This document shows positions 15,879 through 23,918 of a DNA stretch of 64,000 nucleotides, one piece after another. The notes beneath the pieces are model-generated. The model made no database searches. It worked only from the letters and a program-made list of their open reading frames with translations, and was not told the origin of the DNA. This DNA is from Alphaproteobacteria bacterium (GTDB lineage Bacteria; Pseudomonadota; Alphaproteobacteria; Micavibrionales; Micavibrionaceae), in NCBI GenBank assembly GCA_023384135.1, contig JAHDXS010000002.1, positions 682,001 to 746,000 of the forward strand, read 5' to 3'. Each line of letters opens with the position of its first letter. Positions within the stretch are counted from its first letter, which is position 1. The position numbers and the translations under genes are program-made.

Positions 15879-17114
15879 TTAAGTCTCGATCTTGAGCGCC
15901 CGGAACCGGGGCGAGAGGGCCGCCACCGCCCCCACCACGCCGATTGTCGCCGCACCGCCGATGACGATGGAGGGCACAAGGCCAAGCAGAGTCGCCGCCG
16001 CGCCGCTCTCGAACGCGCCGATCTCGTTCGAGGAAATGATGAACATGGAATTGACCGCCGACACCCGCCCGCGCATGTGCTCGGGCGTAAGGATCTGCAT
16101 CAACGTCCCGCGTATGACCATCGAAACGCTGTCGAACGCGCCGGACAGGGCAAGAAACAGCGCGGCCGAAAAGACGGTCGTTGAAAGCCCGAAGCCGATT
16201 ATGCTGACCCCGAACCCGCCCACGACGATCAGAAGCCGCGCCGCCGTAACCTGCCGCATCGGCCGCATCGCGAAATAAAGCGCCGTCAAAATCGCGCCCA
16301 TCGCCGGGGCCGCCCGCAGGAACCCGAGGCCCACCGGCCCGGCACCCAGAACCTGGTCCGCGAACGCGGGTAAAATCGCGATCGCGCCGCCGAACAAAAC
16401 CGCCAGCATATCAAGCGACATAATCGAAAGCAGCGTCCGGTTCTCTAGCAGAAACCGCCAACCCTCAAGGATGCTTTTCATCACCGGAGGTCGGTCCGAT
16501 TTATCCTTCGCCGGAACGTCCGCCCGCAGCAGCGTGACCATGACAACCGCCAGCGCCATCATCAGGGCCGCGAACGTCCACGCCCCCGAAGCGCCCGCAA
16601 ACGCATAGATCAAACCCGCCAGCGTCGGCCCTCCGATCGCCGCCACTTGAAACGCCGCCGTCTGCCACGACGCGGCGGAGGAAATCTCCTCCCGCGTCAC
16701 GATGCGCGGCAAAAGCGCGAACGCGCTCGGCATAATAAAGCTCCGCGCCAGCCCGGAGATAAAAATCCCGCTAAAGATAAAGATGAGAAGGCTGGTGGTG
16801 CCCAGCGGCACAAACCCGCCCGCAGTGACCAGCAGCATGAGCGTATTCAAAAACAGCCCGATCAGGCACAGCCGGTAAACCTTGCGCGGCGCGCTGACAT
16901 CCACGATATGCCCGGCATAGAAAGCACAGGCAATGGCGGGCACGGCCTCCGCCAGCCCCGTCAACCCCAGCATCCATGTGCTGCCGGTCAGGGAATAGAC
17001 CTGCCAGCCCACGATGATCGCCTGCGCCTGCAACGCCGTAATCGCGCACATCCGCGTCAGCACCAGCAGACGGAAATCCCGGTTTTTAAGGAGGGAGACG
17101 TCAAACCCCTGCAT
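15879..17114 (-). CDS. MFS transporter, EntS-like
   Basis: This 411-residue protein has about twelve hydrophobic helices. The early segment DFRLLVLTRMCAITALQAQA and the loop SAPRKVYRL after helix 2 match the MFS_3 (EntS-like enterobactin exporter) group. Such proteins export small molecules by proton antiport; no siderophore synthesis genes are nearby, so the substrate is unknown. The gene is divergent from the peroxiredoxin. Confidence 0.85.
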   Translation of the reverse strand: MQGFDVSLLKNRDFRLLVLTRMCAITALQAQAIIVGWQVYSLTGSTWMLGLTGLAEAVPAIACAFYAGHIVDVSAPRKVYRLCLIGLFLNTLMLLVTAGGFVPLGTTSLLIFIFSGIFISGLARSFIMPSAFALLPRIVTREEISSAASWQTAAFQVAAIGGPTLAGLIYAFAGASGAWTFAALMMALAVVMVTLLRADVPAKDKSDRPPVMKSILEGWRFLLENRTLLSIMSLDMLAVLFGGAIAILPAFADQVLGAGPVGLGFLRAAPAMGAILTALYFAMRPMRQVTAARLLIVVGGFGVSIIGFGLSTTVFSAALFLALSGAFDSVSMVIRGTLMQILTPEHMRGRVSAVNSMFIISSNEIGAFESGAAATLLGLVPSIVIGGAATIGVVGAVAALSPRFRALKIET

Positions 17115-17247
17115 GCGATCACCCCGCTTCGCAAACCATACTTTTAGACTGAAGCGGGGTAAAAGTATATGCGGGTTTTTGCGTGAAACCCGCCCCGGAT
17201 CGTGCTATGAATCCTCCAAGTTTCAGTTAATTAAAGGGATAAAGACC

Positions 17248-17733
17248 ATGACCATCAAGATCGGCGACAAGATTCCGTCCATCAACCTCAAGCGCCTCGG
17301 CGAGGCCGGTATGGAAGACCTGAACATCGCGGACTATATCGCGAAGAAAAAGGTCGTGATCTTCGCCGTCCCCGGCGCCTTCACCCCCTCCTGCACCCAA
17401 AAACACCTGCCCGGTTATATCGAACACGCGCGGGACATCAAATCCAAGGGCATCGACGAGATCATCTGCATCGCCGTCAACGACCCCTTCGTGATGCAGC
17501 ACTGGGGCGAAGTCGCGGGCACCAAGGACAAGGTGACCATGATCCCCGACGGTAACGGCGAATTCACCAAGGCGATCGGCATGGATTTCGACGGTTCGGG
17601 CTACGGCCTCGCCACGCGCTCCAAGCGTTACAGCATGGTGGTCGAAAACGGCAAGGTGACCAAGCTCAACGTCGAAGCCAAGCCCAGCGACGTGGAACTC
17701 TCCGGCGCACAGGCCTGTGTGGTGAATTTGTAA
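17248..17733 (+). CDS. Peroxiredoxin, Prx5 type
   Basis: The 161-residue thiol peroxidase reduces hydrogen and organic peroxides in the cytosol. The peroxidatic Cys is in PGAFTPSCTQKHLPGY (Cys near residue 50), the classic Prx5 motif; further Cys occur at VIC-like IICIAV and near the C-terminus (QACVVNL). ATG 17248 is set by AAAGGGAT upstream. The 3' end is unusual: 17 bases of it (17710-17726) recur exactly at 18413-18429, beyond the AT-rich gene that follows. Confidence 0.92.
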   Translation: MTIKIGDKIPSINLKRLGEAGMEDLNIADYIAKKKVVIFAVPGAFTPSCTQKHLPGYIEHARDIKSKGIDEIICIAVNDPFVMQHWGEVAGTKDKVTMIPDGNGEFTKAIGMDFDGSGYGLATRSKRYSMVVENGKVTKLNVEAKPSDVELSGAQACVVNL

Positions 17734-18429
17734 ACCTGAGAGAAAGTGACGGGTCTCCCTAAAGAGAGCGAAGTGCAGGCTTCTGAGAGCAAGCTCAGAC
17801 GCAACAAAATCTTTTGGGGCGCCGAAAATCCGTCTCTGGCCCGCAAGCTGTTCGTGGCATTATGCCTCGTTGTGATCCTCGTCATGTCGTACGCAGCTAC
17901 GAACAGGGGTTTTTTCCCTTCTGACGCGTGGAAGACTATTTCCTTCTTCCTATCGATGACCTTCTCACTATCGGTGACAGCGGGATTATATCACGCTCAC
18001 AGAACCGGAAAAATAAAACTAAAGAATGGAAAAAAGCCCAGCTTGCTAGCGCATATTATCATGCTGGTTTTTTTCTTTCCTATGGTGTTCTGGCTTACAA
18101 TCACCGATGGTTTTGGGTGCGCCTACACAGAATGGTTCGGGGTTCCGGCAGTAAAAACCATCACGGTCAGTGAAAAGATAACCGGAAGGGGATATAAATC
18201 ATATGAAACAACATATTGCCTGAGAAGCCAAGAACTGCGCGGCGACTTTATTTCAGCATTATGTGTTCAAAAAAACGACCACGAGCGCCTCGAAATCGGC
18301 TCACAGGTGTTAACTTACGGCAAAGAAAGCTGGTTTGGATTCGTCTTTAAAAAATATGTAATTCTAAAAATATAGTCCTCTTTATTAACCCAAAAAGATT
18401 GATCTCGTCGCCCAGGCCTGTGTGGTGAA
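17710..18429 (+). repeat. 17-bp direct repeats bracketing an AT-rich gene
   Basis: CAGGCCTGTGTGGTGAA is found at 17710-17726, inside the end of the peroxiredoxin gene, and again exactly at 18413-18429. The two copies enclose 686 bases that hold the GTG-start AT-rich gene. The second copy still reads AQACVVNL followed by a stop, in frame. Confidence 0.85.
17746..18375 (+). CDS. AT-rich membrane protein, unknown
   Basis: The 209-residue protein starts at GTG 17746 and has three likely membrane helices (about residues 36-52, 62-82 and 100-122) followed by a C-terminal soluble domain with three Cys. The DNA is clearly AT-richer than the flanking genes. It lies 12 bases after the peroxiredoxin stop, between the two 17-bp repeats, so it looks like an inserted gene that left the host gene intact. 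No family recognised. Confidence 0.68.
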   Translation: MTGLPKESEVQASESKLRRNKIFWGAENPSLARKLFVALCLVVILVMSYAATNRGFFPSDAWKTISFFLSMTFSLSVTAGLYHAHRTGKIKLKNGKKPSLLAHIIMLVFFFPMVFWLTITDGFGCAYTEWFGVPAVKTITVSEKITGRGYKSYETTYCLRSQELRGDFISALCVQKNDHERLEIGSQVLTYGKESWFGFVFKKYVILKI

Positions 18430-18436
18430 CCTCTAG
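18389..18436 (+). pseudogene. Remnant of a peroxiredoxin C-terminus
   Basis: After an in-frame stop, the frame reads PKKIDLVAQACVVNL and then TAG. The last eight residues equal the end of the intact peroxiredoxin, although the final two codons differ synonymously. It is too short to be a gene and is best read as a displaced 3' end. Confidence 0.65.
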
Positions 18437-18489
18437 AGCGACATTAAAACTCTGGAAAAGACCCATAAATAGGTGTAAGAGAGGGCAGG

Positions 18490-18888
18490 ATGACAAGCAT
18501 TTCGCCCAAATTCCTGCACGTTTTCTTCATTCTAGCCTTCGTTCTGGCCGGGGTTTCGCCCGCATGTAAGTTCATCTCCGGCGAAAAAACCTTCATGGAG
18601 ATCTGTTTCTCCGACGGCAGCCTAAAGCGCGTCGAGGTCCCCGCCGAATATAGCGCCGTGATGGCCAAGGCCGAAAAAACCCCGCAGAATAACGGTCACG
18701 CCCACAAAGACTCTGACTGCGGCTTCTGCTTCGCGCAATCGAGCCTCAGCAAAAATACGCTCACCGCCGCCGCCGCGATCCTCGTTAATCCGCCCGCGCA
18801 GGCGGTCCCCCTCGGCGCGGGAAGCTTTGCACTCAAAGGGGCGCAGGCTTCGCCCTTCCAATCTCGCGGCCCGCCCGCCCTGTCCTGA
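18490..18888 (+). CDS. Exported DUF2946-like protein
   Basis: The 132-residue protein has an N-terminal hydrophobic segment (residues 9-24) and a central NNGHAHKDSDCGFCFAQ motif with His and two Cys spaced CxxC. The layout of signal, short linker and H-x-DCxFC followed by a Pro-rich end is that of DUF2946-type proteins, often found beside copper genes. GAGGGCAGG precedes the ATG. The two genes downstream, one His/Met-rich and one SCO1-like, support a metal-related role, which is inference. Confidence 0.7.
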   Translation: MTSISPKFLHVFFILAFVLAGVSPACKFISGEKTFMEICFSDGSLKRVEVPAEYSAVMAKAEKTPQNNGHAHKDSDCGFCFAQSSLSKNTLTAAAAILVNPPAQAVPLGAGSFALKGAQASPFQSRGPPALS

Positions 18889-18970
18889 TTTTCCGCACAT
18901 TTAAAGCCGTCGCCCGGAACCTGTTTCCGCGCGGCGCAAACGGACAATCCTTGGAACAAGGGCAAAGACA

Positions 18971-19492
18971 ATGGCAAACGCCGCAGACATGGCCGATTTG
19001 GGCCAACCCAAAGAAACACTGAGCCAGAAATTCAACAAGCTCAACCACTTGCGCCACACGATCATGGATTTCAGCATGATGTTCATGGCCATCGGCGCGG
19101 TGGTCGCGGGGGCGGGGCCGCTGGTCGGCATCCTCGACCCGATCACCCCGTTCATCAAGATGCATTTCGAGGGCTGGCTGATGGCGCCCGACGTGCTCTC
19201 GAACTTCATCCCCGACGCGATGACGAACCTTGAGGCCGGAACATGGGCATCGGGGATTGATCCTGTCTCAATGCACGAAATGCACGGGGCCGCCGCAGGA
19301 GCCGAGGCGGCGGGCCATGCGGGTCACGCCGCGCATATGGGGCTGGAGGCGCAGAACGCGCAATTTACGCAATGGGTGGACGGTATGTCGCCCGAACAGC
19401 TCTCGGAGATCAACGCCGAGGCCCGCGACATTTACGGCATGTCGCTGAGCGAATATCACCGCGCCAACTTCCTCGACCACGCCCAGCCCTAA
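18971..19492 (+). CDS. His/Met-rich protein with one membrane segment
   Basis: A 173-residue protein with a Met-rich hydrophobic stretch (MDFSMMFMAIGAVVAGAG, about residues 32-52) and a His/Ala-rich middle (HEMHGAAAGAEAAGHAGHAA, about 97-117) before an ordered C-terminal part. His and Met clusters are common in copper-handling proteins. It lies between a DUF2946-like gene and the SCO1-like gene with 11 bases to the latter. No family recognised; metal binding is inference. Confidence 0.68.
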   Translation: MANAADMADLGQPKETLSQKFNKLNHLRHTIMDFSMMFMAIGAVVAGAGPLVGILDPITPFIKMHFEGWLMAPDVLSNFIPDAMTNLEAGTWASGIDPVSMHEMHGAAAGAEAAGHAGHAAHMGLEAQNAQFTQWVDGMSPEQLSEINAEARDIYGMSLSEYHRANFLDHAQP

Positions 19493-19503
19493 GGAGAACG
19501 ACG

Positions 19504-20193
19504 ATGGATAATAAAAACCTTTTTGCCCTCAGCCTCGCCGCAGCCATGACCTTTTCCGCGCCCGAAGAGGCGGACGCGCAGAGCTGGAAGCTCTGGCAGG
19601 AAAAACCGCCTGTGGTGAACTCGATGGTCATCCCCGGCAATGAGCGGGTCGGCGGCTCCCTGTCCAACCTGACCCACAACGGCCGCCCTGTGGGCGACAG
19701 CCTCAACGGCAAATATCTTCTGGTCTATTTCGGAACGCCCTACCGCCTGCCCAACTGCTCGGCGGACCTGCTGGTGATCAACGAGGGGCTGAAAACCCTC
19801 GAGCAGCGTTACGGCCGCGAAGTCGCCGCGCGCGTCACGCCGGTCTTCATCTACCCGCCGCACGATCCCGCCCGCCAGCCCGCCGCGAGCAACCTCTCAA
19901 GCTATATCAACGCGCAAGACTCGCGCTTCATCGGCCTGACCGGGACGCACGCGCAGGTGATGGAAACCGCCCGCAACTTCCGCGCCCGCTTCATGGATGG
20001 CGACGGCGACCGGGGCGGCACCTACGGCAACCACACGCGCTTTACGTATCTGATGAGCCCCGACGGCAAAAATCTGGCGATCTTCCCCGGCGATACGCTC
20101 TATGTGTTCATCGCTGACCAGTTGGCTCTGAACCTGACCCGCGACGGCGTGATCAGGCCGCAGACCGGAAACGCACCGGGAGCCGAGCGCTAG
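19504..20193 (+). CDS. SCO1/SenC-like thioredoxin-fold protein with altered active site
   Basis: The 229-residue exported protein (signal ending near EADAQS) follows the SCO1 plan: GKYLLVYFGTP strand, a PPHDPARQ loop matching the DPxRD region, the SRFIGLTGTHAQVMETARNF segment and NHTRFTYLMSPDG holding the conserved copper-ligand His. The usual CPxxC is replaced by YRLPNC, so only the second Cys remains. A protein with one Cys and His cannot bind copper in the normal three-ligand way. AAGGAG sets the ATG. It ends a three-gene run with metal-like features. Confidence 0.8.
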   Translation: MDNKNLFALSLAAAMTFSAPEEADAQSWKLWQEKPPVVNSMVIPGNERVGGSLSNLTHNGRPVGDSLNGKYLLVYFGTPYRLPNCSADLLVINEGLKTLEQRYGREVAARVTPVFIYPPHDPARQPAASNLSSYINAQDSRFIGLTGTHAQVMETARNFRARFMDGDGDRGGTYGNHTRFTYLMSPDGKNLAIFPGDTLYVFIADQLALNLTRDGVIRPQTGNAPGAER

Positions 20194-20211
20194 CTTTTGA
20201 AGAAGAAGCGC

Positions 20212-20961
20212 CTACAAAACCTCCAGCATCTCCGCGACCAGAGGGTGCCGCACGATATCCCCTTGGGAAAGGCGGCATACGGCGACGTTGGGTAACGCAT
20301 CCAGCCTGCGGGCGATATCCCGCAAGCCCGAAACGCCCTCCAGCAGGTCCGACTGGTCCGGGTCGCCCGTCACCACCATCGTCGAATGCCAGCCCAGCCG
20401 CGAGAGGATCATCTTGAGCTGCGCGTACGTGCAATTCTGCGCCTCGTCGATCACCACAAAGCAGTTATTCAGCGTCCGCCCGCGCATATACCCGATGGGC
20501 GCGATCTCGATCGTGCCGTCCTCGATATATTGCCGAACCTTCTTGCCGCCCATCCGGTCGCCCAGCGCGTCGTAAAGCGGGCGCAGGTAAGGCGCCATTT
20601 TCTCATGCATATCGCCGGGCAGGAAGCCGATCGACTCTCCGGCCTCCATGGCGGGACGCGAAAGCACGATCCGCTCCACCGAACCTTTTTCAAGCGCCTC
20701 GACGGCGGCGGCGATGGCAAGATACGTTTTGCCCGTTCCTGCCGGACCGACCGCCAGCGTTAGATTATAACCCTTGATCGCTGTCAAAAGCGCCTCCTGC
20801 CCCTCCGAGCGGGGCCGCACCGTCTTAACAAACTTCTTGTCCCGCTGCGCGTCGATTTCGTCGTCCAGCGGGTGCCAGTTCTGCGCGCCCGAAGAGGCGT
20901 AGTTGTCCTGGCCGTGAACGACATGAATATTCCGTGAAGCTTTCCGTGATTTTTTAGACAT
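20212..20961 (-). CDS. phoH: PhoH-family ATPase
   Basis: A 249-residue member of the PhoH family. The P-loop is LAVGPAGTGKTYLA near residue 72, then VLSRPAMEAGESIGFLPGD, a Walker B-like CFVVIDEAQNCT near 168, and VVTGDPDQSDL. PhoH-like proteins are RNA-associated ATPases linked to ribosome maturation and stress. The gene stands alone, not beside ybeY as in many alphaproteobacteria, and has a basic N-terminal 10-residue tail. Confidence 0.92.
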   Translation of the reverse strand: MSKKSRKASRNIHVVHGQDNYASSGAQNWHPLDDEIDAQRDKKFVKTVRPRSEGQEALLTAIKGYNLTLAVGPAGTGKTYLAIAAAVEALEKGSVERIVLSRPAMEAGESIGFLPGDMHEKMAPYLRPLYDALGDRMGGKKVRQYIEDGTIEIAPIGYMRGRTLNNCFVVIDEAQNCTYAQLKMILSRLGWHSTMVVTGDPDQSDLLEGVSGLRDIARRLDALPNVAVCRLSQGDIVRHPLVAEMLEVL

Positions 20962-21323
20962 GGAATGAAGACTCCTTTTCCGTGGCTGGAGCGTGGGAAC
21001 ACATTAAAGTCAAGGCGAAGTGGGGAGTGCGGTTTGAATAAGGCAAGAAAATACGCAGCGGCGGCATCGTCAGAAACCGCCTCCATAAAGGTTAACAAAA
21101 GGATGGGATAAAGATGAAAAAGACCGGTCAATCTGGGGGGATTGAAGGGGAGGACTCCACGATGATGAGCATCGAACGGCCATTTCACCCAAATCTTACC
21201 AGAAGCAGGGAGGGCGACCTATAAAAATGCGGGTTCGCCATGAAAATGTTGGTAGTGTTTTACAAAAACCCTAAAAACACGCTATTATGAGGTGTTAAAA
21301 CGGTTTGCAACAAGGGTACGACC
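20962..21323. other. Intergenic region between phoH and an exported protein gene
   Basis: This 362-base gap separates divergent genes. A likely plus-strand promoter is TTTACA at 21259-21264 with TATTAT at 21283-21288 (18-base spacer), feeding the gene at 21324. A 36-codon open frame at 21114-21224 has a possible ribosome site (GGATGGGA) but no recognisable product. Nothing else is visible. Confidence 0.5.
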
Positions 21324-21746
21324 ATGCGCCGACTTGAAGTGTTTCTCAAACGAATTCTGCCTGCGCTCGCGCTAATGGCGGCCTTCTCGGCGCCCGCTTT
21401 CGCCGGGAACTACACGGCGCTGTCCGATAAGCAGCTGAAATCCTCCAGTTCCGATGAACAGAGAGACGAAAGGAAGACCGAGCGCGTTTGCACCAAGGCC
21501 GATGAGAAAAACATCGATTCATATGCCGAAAAACTGGAAAAATTCTCCAAAGACGTATCGATAGGTGCCAGCAAGGCCGGAGAAATGGGCGAAAACAGCG
21601 CCATGCGTAAGGATTACATGAAAGTCCATGACGAGTTCACCAAATACCTGAAATCAGAGCAGCACGAAGAGGTCAAGGAAAGCTATAAGGTTTGCGGCGT
21701 GGAAATGCCGAAATGGAACCTGATTGACAGCTTCTGGACTCCTTGA
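21324..21746 (+). CDS. Small exported protein, unknown
   Basis: The 140-residue protein has a strong signal peptide (LPALALMAAFSAPAFAG, cleavage near residue 28). The mature part is Lys/Glu/Ser-rich and mostly helical, with two Cys (VCTKAD and KVCGVE) that could form one disulfide. AAGGG precedes the ATG, and a TTTACA/TATTAT promoter lies 60 bases upstream. It appears monocistronic. No family recognised. Confidence 0.7.
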   Translation: MRRLEVFLKRILPALALMAAFSAPAFAGNYTALSDKQLKSSSSDEQRDERKTERVCTKADEKNIDSYAEKLEKFSKDVSIGASKAGEMGENSAMRKDYMKVHDEFTKYLKSEQHEEVKESYKVCGVEMPKWNLIDSFWTP

Positions 21747-21873
21747 TGGCCTCTCTAAACCCCGCGGATTCACGTTTCAAGGGCTAGAAGCAGCCCTTTA
21801 ACCTGAAAATCGTTGCCTTTCCCGAAGAACCGCTATAGCGTAGCCCTCTGTTTTTAAAAGGGATTGCAAGGTT

Positions 21874-23085
21874 ATGGCCGTTACGTTCGAAGATGTCCTG
21901 AAGGCGCGCGAGGCGATCAAAAGCTCGACGATCCTAACCCCGACGGTGAAGGCGGTCCGCCTCTCCTTGCATATGGGCATCGACCTCTATCTCAAACTCG
22001 AAAACCTCCAGCACACCTGCGCCTTCAAGGCGCGTGGGGCGCTGAACAAGCTTCTGACCCTGACCGAGGAGCAAAGAAAGCGCGGCGTCATCGCCTGCTC
22101 CGCCGGAAACCATGCGCAGGGCGTCGCCTATCATGCTACGCGCCTCGGGATTCCCTCAATTATCGTGATGCCGAACCTCACCCCCTTTAACAAGATCAAG
22201 AAGACCGAGGACTTCGGAGCGCAGGTCGTTCTCTACGGAAACAGTTTCGATGAATCCGTCGGCGAGACCATGCGCAGGGCGCAGGAAAAAGGCATGACTT
22301 TCATCCATCCCTTTGACGACGAGGCCGTCGTAGCCGGGCAGGGGACGCTTGGCCTTGAAATGCTCGAACAGCGCCCGGATCTGGACGTTGTGGTCGTCCC
22401 CATCGGCGGCGGTGGCCTGATCGCCGGTGTGGCGACAGCCGTAAAAGGGCTCAAGCCTGAAATCGAGGTCATCGGCGCCCAGTGCGAGGCTTACGATGCC
22501 GTGAAGGCCCGCCGCGAGGGCCGCAACTTCTCCGGCGGCGGCTCGACGCTGGCGGAAGGCATCGCTGTCAAGGAACCGTCCGAAAGTAATATCAAAATTA
22601 TAGACAAACTGGTCTCCCGCATCGACTGCGTCTCCGAATACGAGATCGAAGCCGCGATTTTCGATCTTCTAAGTGATGAGAAGCTCGTCGCCGAGGGCGC
22701 GGCGGGTGCAGGTCTGGCCGTCATCCAGAAAAATATCGAATCCTTGCGCGGCAAGAAAATCGGGCTGGTGCTCTGCGGCGGTAATATCGACTCCCGCCTG
22801 CTCTCCACGCTGATCCTGCGCGGCCTGATCCGCGATGGCCGCATCGCCCGCCTGCGGTTTGAGATCGACGACACGCCCGGCCAGCTCTCCGACATTTCCC
22901 GCATCATCGGCGAGGCCCGCGCCAACGTCATTGAGGTGATTCACCAGCGTATGATGCAGGCCGTCTCCCTCAAACGCGCCGAACTCGACGTGGTGATCGA
23001 GGCCCGCGACGCCCAGCATGTTGAGGAAATCGTTAAAACCCTTGAATCCAAAGGCTTCAAAGTGGACGCAACCCGCGACGTTTAG
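21874..23085 (+). CDS. ilvA: Threonine ammonia-lyase with ACT domain
   Basis: This 403-residue PLP enzyme deaminates threonine to 2-oxobutanoate, the first step to isoleucine. The PLP lysine is in CAFKARGALNKL near residue 53 and the phosphate loop is GGGGLIAG near 175. A single C-terminal ACT-type domain (about 327-400, FEIDDTPGQLSDISRIIGEA) marks the roughly 400-residue class rather than the 510-residue two-ACT IlvA. Whether it is biosynthetic or catabolic (tdcB-like) is not settled by sequence; no ilv operon is adjacent, though leuA is in the same window. Confidence 0.92.
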   Translation: MAVTFEDVLKAREAIKSSTILTPTVKAVRLSLHMGIDLYLKLENLQHTCAFKARGALNKLLTLTEEQRKRGVIACSAGNHAQGVAYHATRLGIPSIIVMPNLTPFNKIKKTEDFGAQVVLYGNSFDESVGETMRRAQEKGMTFIHPFDDEAVVAGQGTLGLEMLEQRPDLDVVVVPIGGGGLIAGVATAVKGLKPEIEVIGAQCEAYDAVKARREGRNFSGGGSTLAEGIAVKEPSESNIKIIDKLVSRIDCVSEYEIEAAIFDLLSDEKLVAEGAAGAGLAVIQKNIESLRGKKIGLVLCGGNIDSRLLSTLILRGLIRDGRIARLRFEIDDTPGQLSDISRIIGEARANVIEVIHQRMMQAVSLKRAELDVVIEARDAQHVEEIVKTLESKGFKVDATRDV

Positions 23086-23185
23086 AGGCGTAACCGCTAA
23101 GCCCCTTAAATTCCTTAAAATATTAACCAAGCTTGGTTTTTGGGAAAAAATCGGACTATAATGCCGTAACGAAAAAAGCGTAAAG

Positions 23186-23854
23186 ATGGAGAGCGCTTTG
23201 GATTACGCCACTGACATGAAGGACGTTCCCTCAGGAGCATTCGCCCGTCATGCAGCGCCCGTGGAGCGCGGCAACAACAAACGCCTTATCCTCATTCGCC
23301 ACGGCGACCCCGAAAACAACATGGCCCTCAAAGAGCAGGTCCGCCACGCCCGCGAGCAGCTCTATCAAGCCTATCCCGATTTACACATCGACGCGGTGCT
23401 CTATTCGCCCGTGAAACGCACCGTTCGGACCGCGGGCGAATTTTATCGCCTGCACACCGACGATCTGGACGACGAAATAAGGGGGCTTGTCCTTCCATTT
23501 CAAAAGCAAAAATGGCTGAAGGACGACTCGGGTACGAAGATCGGCTACGAAGGCCTGCTGAACAACGTCCGCGAACTTGATAACGACTGGAGCACGGTCG
23601 TTCTGGTCACCCACTCCACAACCGGCCCGCTTCTGGCCAAGGCCCTCAAGACTCAGGCCGACGATATGCAGCTCGCCTCCGCCATGTTCGATTACGCCTC
23701 CGTCATGGTCATCGACCTGCCCATAAACGAATGGGAGAAGGCCGGAAGCCAGCCCGCCATTCTGGCCCTGACCATCGCCCAGCCCGAAAAGCCCGACCCG
23801 GGCCGCGCCGCCGCAACTGAAACCGCGCCCGAAGACCTCATATCCCCCGATTGA
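23186..23854 (+). CDS. Histidine phosphatase superfamily protein
   Basis: A 222-residue protein with the phosphohistidine signature LIRHGDPE near residue 37, an Arg in SPVKRTVRTA near 75 and the second catalytic His in LVTHSTTGP near 147. Family members dephosphorylate sugars, proteins or nucleotides; substrate unknown. About 30 residues precede the catalytic core and an acidic Pro-rich tail follows it. It is separate from the lyase gene by 100 bases. Confidence 0.82.
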   Translation: MESALDYATDMKDVPSGAFARHAAPVERGNNKRLILIRHGDPENNMALKEQVRHAREQLYQAYPDLHIDAVLYSPVKRTVRTAGEFYRLHTDDLDDEIRGLVLPFQKQKWLKDDSGTKIGYEGLLNNVRELDNDWSTVVLVTHSTTGPLLAKALKTQADDMQLASAMFDYASVMVIDLPINEWEKAGSQPAILALTIAQPEKPDPGRAAATETAPEDLISPD

Positions 23855-23875
23855 CCCGGAACATCCAAACGAAAA

Positions 23876-23898
23876 CAGCCGGCCACAAAGACCGGCTG
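23876..23898. terminator. Intrinsic terminator between convergent genes
   Basis: A stem CAGCCGG/CCGGCTG (23876-23882 with 23892-23898). On the minus strand it is followed by TTTTCGTTT, so it best serves amtB; it can also stop transcripts from the plus-strand phosphatase gene. Confidence 0.75.
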
Positions 23899-23918
23899 CG
23901 TTTCAAAAGTTAGCCAAG

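Noticed and set aside
17746..18375. Insertion sequence or integrase cassette
   Set aside because: No transposase, terminal inverted repeats or recombinase is present; only short direct repeats are seen.
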